From the NCBI GenBank assembly GCA_017481595.1, contig JAFUOY010000014.1:1-64000 (forward strand): 64,000 nucleotides of DNA. Direction: 5' to 3'. The translations under genes and the position numbers were made by a program. Each line of letters starts with the position of its first letter. Within the stretch, counting starts at the first letter, position 1. The DNA is from Clostridia bacterium. GTDB lineage: Bacteria; Bacillota; Clostridia; Oscillospirales; CAG-272. This document shows positions 61,387 through 64,000 of the stretch, in pieces. The notes beneath the pieces were generated by a model, which was not told the DNA's origin, did not search any database, and saw only the letters and a list, made by a program, of their open reading frames with translations.

Positions 61387-61900
61387 CTATATTTCCTCTC
61401 TCATTCTTCCCCTGGTTATATCTGTATTTGCATTGATATTGTTAAGCAGAAAAAAAGATTATACCTCTGTTTTTATAGACGGAGCGAGGGAAGGAATAAA
61501 ATCCTCCTTTTCAATATTGCCAAGCTTATGCTTGCTTATTGTGGGAGTAAGCATGTTTACCGCAAGCGGAGCAACTGAGGTTTTGTCAAAGCTGCTTTAC
61601 CCGATATTCGATTTTCTTAAAATACCCGTTGATCTTTTACCGTTGATAGTTACAAGACCCCTTTCTTCCGGCGCTTCCATTGCCGTGTATGAGGAGCTTG
61701 TTCAAAGATGCGGTATAGACTCCTTTGAGGTATTGTGCGGATCCATCATTATGGCATCAACCGATACCGTATTTTACGTTGTGGGCGTATACTTTTCAAC
61801 AATGAGACTGAAGACCCGATATACTATTCCCTGCGCTCTTTTAACTACTGTTTTTTGTATTTTTATTTCCTGCGCCATATGCAGACTATTTTTTGAATAA
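61373..61900 (+). CDS. spmB: Spore maturation protein B
   Basis: A 175-residue partner of SpmA in the spore membrane. It has four or five hydrophobic segments, REGIKSSFSILPSL near residue 39, a TRPLSSGASIAVYEE motif near 94 and a long hydrophobic C-terminus. Its start overlaps the end of spmA by 14 bases, so they are translationally coupled. Confidence 0.93.
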   Translation: MNILNYISSLILPLVISVFALILLSRKKDYTSVFIDGAREGIKSSFSILPSLCLLIVGVSMFTASGATEVLSKLLYPIFDFLKIPVDLLPLIVTRPLSSGASIAVYEELVQRCGIDSFEVLCGSIIMASTDTVFYVVGVYFSTMRLKTRYTIPCALLTTVFCIFISCAICRLFFE

Positions 61901-61951
61901 CATATAATTTTACCGTCTACACTATAGGTAAAATAAGGATGAGGAAAAGAA

Positions 61952-62227
61952 ATGATAAAGGGCTGTCAAAAACGAATAATTCAAATTAAGGATACAAAAA
62001 ACAAATTATTTGAGGAAGCATATTTTGTATTGAAATGTGAAGTAAACGACTCTTTGATTCATAGTAAAGATATTATAAACGAGGCGACAATGGTGATAAA
62101 TAACTATTCGAATGAAGGTAGCTCTTCAAAATCTTCTTCCAAGAAAATCTCCCGTGTTTTATGGTTTTTTATTGGTTTTGTCTTGTCATTTGTAATTACC
62201 CTCAGCGTATATCTTTTATTCTTATGA
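61952..62227 (+). CDS. Small C-terminally anchored protein
   Basis: A 91-residue protein: a charged N-terminal part, a serine-rich linker (GSSSKSSSKK) and one C-terminal transmembrane helix (about residues 70-91). I do not recognise the family. GAGGAAA lies before the ATG. It sits between spmB and the RNase J leader and may be a sporulation accessory, which is inference. Confidence 0.6.
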   Translation: MIKGCQKRIIQIKDTKNKLFEEAYFVLKCEVNDSLIHSKDIINEATMVINNYSNEGSSSKSSSKKISRVLWFFIGFVLSFVITLSVYLLFL

Positions 62228-62230
62228 CTA

Positions 62231-62259
62231 TTGACTAAGTACGGAATTTGTGATATAAT
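62231..62259 (+). promoter_or_regulatory. Sigma-A promoter of the RNase J transcript
   Basis: TTGACT, a 17-bp spacer and TATAAT. The leader from here to the start codon is about 135 bases. Confidence 0.75.
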
Positions 62260-62265
62260 GGCTTC

Positions 62266-62400
62266 ATCAAACATCGTTTAAAAAATATAAACTCTGCGTA
62301 GGGATACTGTGTACGGGGTCGTTTATACGTATCACAGACCTTATGCTTACCGTCGCAGTACGGTCTTTTTGTCGTGCAACGAGCACAGAAAGGAAAAAAT
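62266..62400 (+). promoter_or_regulatory. Structured leader of RNase J, attenuator-like
   Basis: An upper hairpin starts with GCGTAGG and CTGTG (from 62296) and closes with CACAG and CCTTATGC (to about 62346). It encloses ACG/CGT near the loop. A second hairpin uses AGACC (62336-62340) with GGTCT (62362-62366), or ACCGT with ACGGT (62349-62364), followed by CTTTTT. The two share the AGACC bases, so they exclude each other: a terminator-antiterminator arrangement. GTGC/GCAC forms a small hairpin just before AAAGG. No known riboswitch class was recognised. It may sense RNase J itself or a metabolite. Confidence 0.55.
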
Positions 62401-64000
62401 ATGGCAAAAAAGAAAGAAGAAGGCAAGGAAATAAAAAAGCCTGTTAAAGATCAGAGCAAAAAGCCGTCTAAAAAAGAAGCTTTGACAAAAGCATCCGCTA
62501 ACAATACAAAAAAGACGGCAAAGGCTGCTGCAAAGCCGAGCGCTGTAAAGAGCACTAAAAGTGTTAGTTCAAAATCTTCTGCAAGATCATATACAAGAAA
62601 ACCAAAAAAGACTTCTACTCCTAAAAAAGCTATGCCTAAGGTAAAAATCTTCTCTTTAGGCGGTCTTAACGAAATTGGAAAAAACATTACCTGCATTGAG
62701 TGTGAAAACGATATAATCGTAATAGATTGCGGTATTGGATTTCCCGATGACGATATGCTTGGCGTAGATCTGGTAATACCCGATTTTTCATATCTTTCAG
62801 CAAACGTTGAAAAGGTACGCGCCGTGTTTATCACCCACGGCCACGAGGACCATATCGGCTCCCTGCCCTACCTTCTCCGCGCTATGAACGTGCCCGTATA
62901 TGGAACGAAATTGTCCCTCGGCATACTTGAAAATAAGCTTATAGAGCACAAGCTTTTGCAAAGCGCAAGGCTTAATACGGTTTCGGCAGGAGATATAGTT
63001 ACCCTTGGGCACTTTAAGGTAGAGTATATTAGAGTAAACCATTCGATAGCTGACGCCTGCGCCCTTTCAATAACTACACCCCAGGGTATTATTTTCCACA
63101 CGGGTGACTTTAAGCTTGATACAAATCCCATCGAAAGCGAAATGATGGATATAACGAGAATAGGTCAGATAGGTAAGGAAGGAGTTACAATGCTCCTTTG
63201 CGAATCAACAAACGTTGAAAGACCGGGTTACACACCGTCAGAAAGCAAGGTGGGTATTTCACTTGAAAAGATCTATTCATCCGCTACCGATAAGCGTATT
63301 ATAATCGCTACCTTCTCATCAAACGTACATAGAGTTCAGCAAATTATAAACTCAAGTGTACGCCACGGAAGAAAGGTTGCCTTAACAGGCAGAAGTATGT
63401 TAAACGTAATCAATGCGGCAGTTCGCCTTGGATATATGAACGTGCCCGACGGCGCAATAATCGACATTGACGAAATAAAAAAATATCCCCCCGAAAAGCT
63501 TACTATCGTAACTACGGGAAGCCAGGGTGAGCCTATGTCCGCTCTTTACAGAATGGCATTTTCCGAGCACGACAGAGTCGTTTTGTCAGACAAGGACCTT
63601 GTAGTGCTCAGCTCAAGCGCGATACCCGGTAATGAGCCTCTTGTTGGAAAAATAGTAAACGAAATGTATCGCCGCGGCGTTAACGTATATCACGATTCAT
63701 CCGTAGAGGTACACGTTTCGGGACACGCCTGCCAGGAAGAATTGAAGCTTATGCACGCCCTTACAAAGCCAAAATATTTTATGCCCGTCCACGGTGAGTT
63801 CCGCCATCTTATAAGACATAAGGAGCTTGCAGAGGAGATGGGGATGAAGGCAGAAAACATATTCGTATCCGATATCGGCCGTGTGATCGAAATAGATGAT
63901 GACGGCGCAAGATTTGCAGAAAGCGTGCCTGCGGGTAAGGTACTGATCGACGGCTCCGGAATAGGTGACGTTGGCAATATCGTGCTTCGCGACAGAAAAA
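62401..64000 (+). CDS. rnj: Ribonuclease J (partial, cut by window end)
   Basis: Metallo-beta-lactamase/beta-CASP ribonuclease with endo- and 5'-exonuclease activity. The visible part is 533 residues with no stop before the window ends. The HGHEDH motif is at 146-151, and the beta-CASP block includes CESTNVERPG, TFSSNVHR and GNEPLVGK with HVSGHA near 440. Unusually, the first ~75 residues are a low-complexity Lys/Ala/Ser-rich extension before the core begins (PKVKIFSLGGLNEIG). The ATG follows AAAGG. The gene is preceded by a structured leader that may control it. Confidence 0.95.
   Translation, partial: MAKKKEEGKEIKKPVKDQSKKPSKKEALTKASANNTKKTAKAAAKPSAVKSTKSVSSKSSARSYTRKPKKTSTPKKAMPKVKIFSLGGLNEIGKNITCIECENDIIVIDCGIGFPDDDMLGVDLVIPDFSYLSANVEKVRAVFITHGHEDHIGSLPYLLRAMNVPVYGTKLSLGILENKLIEHKLLQSARLNTVSAGDIVTLGHFKVEYIRVNHSIADACALSITTPQGIIFHTGDFKLDTNPIESEMMDITRIGQIGKEGVTMLLCESTNVERPGYTPSESKVGISLEKIYSSATDKRIIIATFSSNVHRVQQIINSSVRHGRKVALTGRSMLNVINAAVRLGYMNVPDGAIIDIDEIKKYPPEKLTIVTTGSQGEPMSALYRMAFSEHDRVVLSDKDLVVLSSSAIPGNEPLVGKIVNEMYRRGVNVYHDSSVEVHVSGHACQEELKLMHALTKPKYFMPVHGEFRHLIRHKELAEEMGMKAENIFVSDIGRVIEIDDDGARFAESVPAGKVLIDGSGIGDVGNIVLRDRK

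Noticed and set aside
1-64000. CRISPR array, prophage or restriction system
   Set aside because: No regularly spaced direct repeats, cas genes, phage structural genes or restriction enzymes were seen.

Overview
The window comes from the chromosome of a spore-forming, low-to-moderate GC Clostridia-type Bacillota, most like an uncultured gut member of the class. The evidence is a spoIIAA-spoIIAB-sigF operon, an uninterrupted sigK with a pro-sequence, spmAB, an AbrB-family regulator, tmcAL, RecD2, ackA and RNase J, AGGAGG ribosome-binding sites, TTGACA-17-TATAAT promoters and tRNA-controlled or metabolite-controlled leaders (T-box, SAM-I, ZTP). No prophage, intact insertion sequence, CRISPR array or rRNA was found. 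No gene-free stretch exceeds 300 bases.

Layout. 1-6.2 kb: tail of a T-box leader, ileS, a DUF4330-like membrane protein, then prfB, a small membrane protein and a SpoU-type RNA methylase. 6.4-8.2 kb: a lone ECF-type sigma factor with a long C-terminal extension. 8.2-16 kb (minus): one long operon, DUF512 radical SAM - der - plsY - methyltransferase - class II aldolase - hydrolase - luxS - mtnN. 16-20.2 kb: sigK, DUF378, tmcAL and ackA (divergent, with overlapping promoters), fucU. 20.2-25.4 kb: comF and recD2, a structured intergenic element, a small membrane protein and metK under a SAM-I riboswitch. 25.4-28.6 kb: membrane exporter, GH20 hexosaminidase and a metallophosphoesterase. 28.6-30.2 kb: spoIIA operon. 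30.2-34.2 kb: ABC exporter, then an aminotransferase with an SCP2-like protein. 34.3-35.1 kb: ppa and tRNA-Leu(CAG). 35.1-38.5 kb: an accessory-looking block (PP2C, HIT, double GNAT, XRE-TPR) bounded by near-identical hairpins. 38.7-42.8 kb: GH3 glycosidase, MFS transporter, membrane protein. 42.8-46.4 kb: DUF1015-serA-serC. 46.5-57.2 kb: purine operon purE-F-M-N-O-H(C-terminal half)-D-L behind a ZTP riboswitch. 57.2-60.7 kb: D-amino-acid-type aminotransferase, GH95 fucosidase, AbrB-like regulator. 60.8-64 kb: spmAB, a small membrane protein, and RNase J (cut by the window end) behind a structured leader.

How the parts join up. metK (SAM supply), the methyltransferases, mtnN and luxS form most of an activated methyl cycle. 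The purine operon covers most steps from PRPP to IMP, but purC, purB and purK are absent here. It uses an archaeal-type IMP cyclohydrolase with a separate AICAR formyltransferase, and its PurF has lost the visible glutaminase residues. serC-serA-DUF1015 form a serine operon without serB. GH20, GH3, GH95 and FucU point to use of host or plant glycans.

The points most worth following up are the glutaminase-deficient PurF, the attenuator-like leader of RNase J, the extended sigma factor, the hairpin-flanked GNAT-HIT-PP2C cassette and the serine-operon DUF1015 protein.
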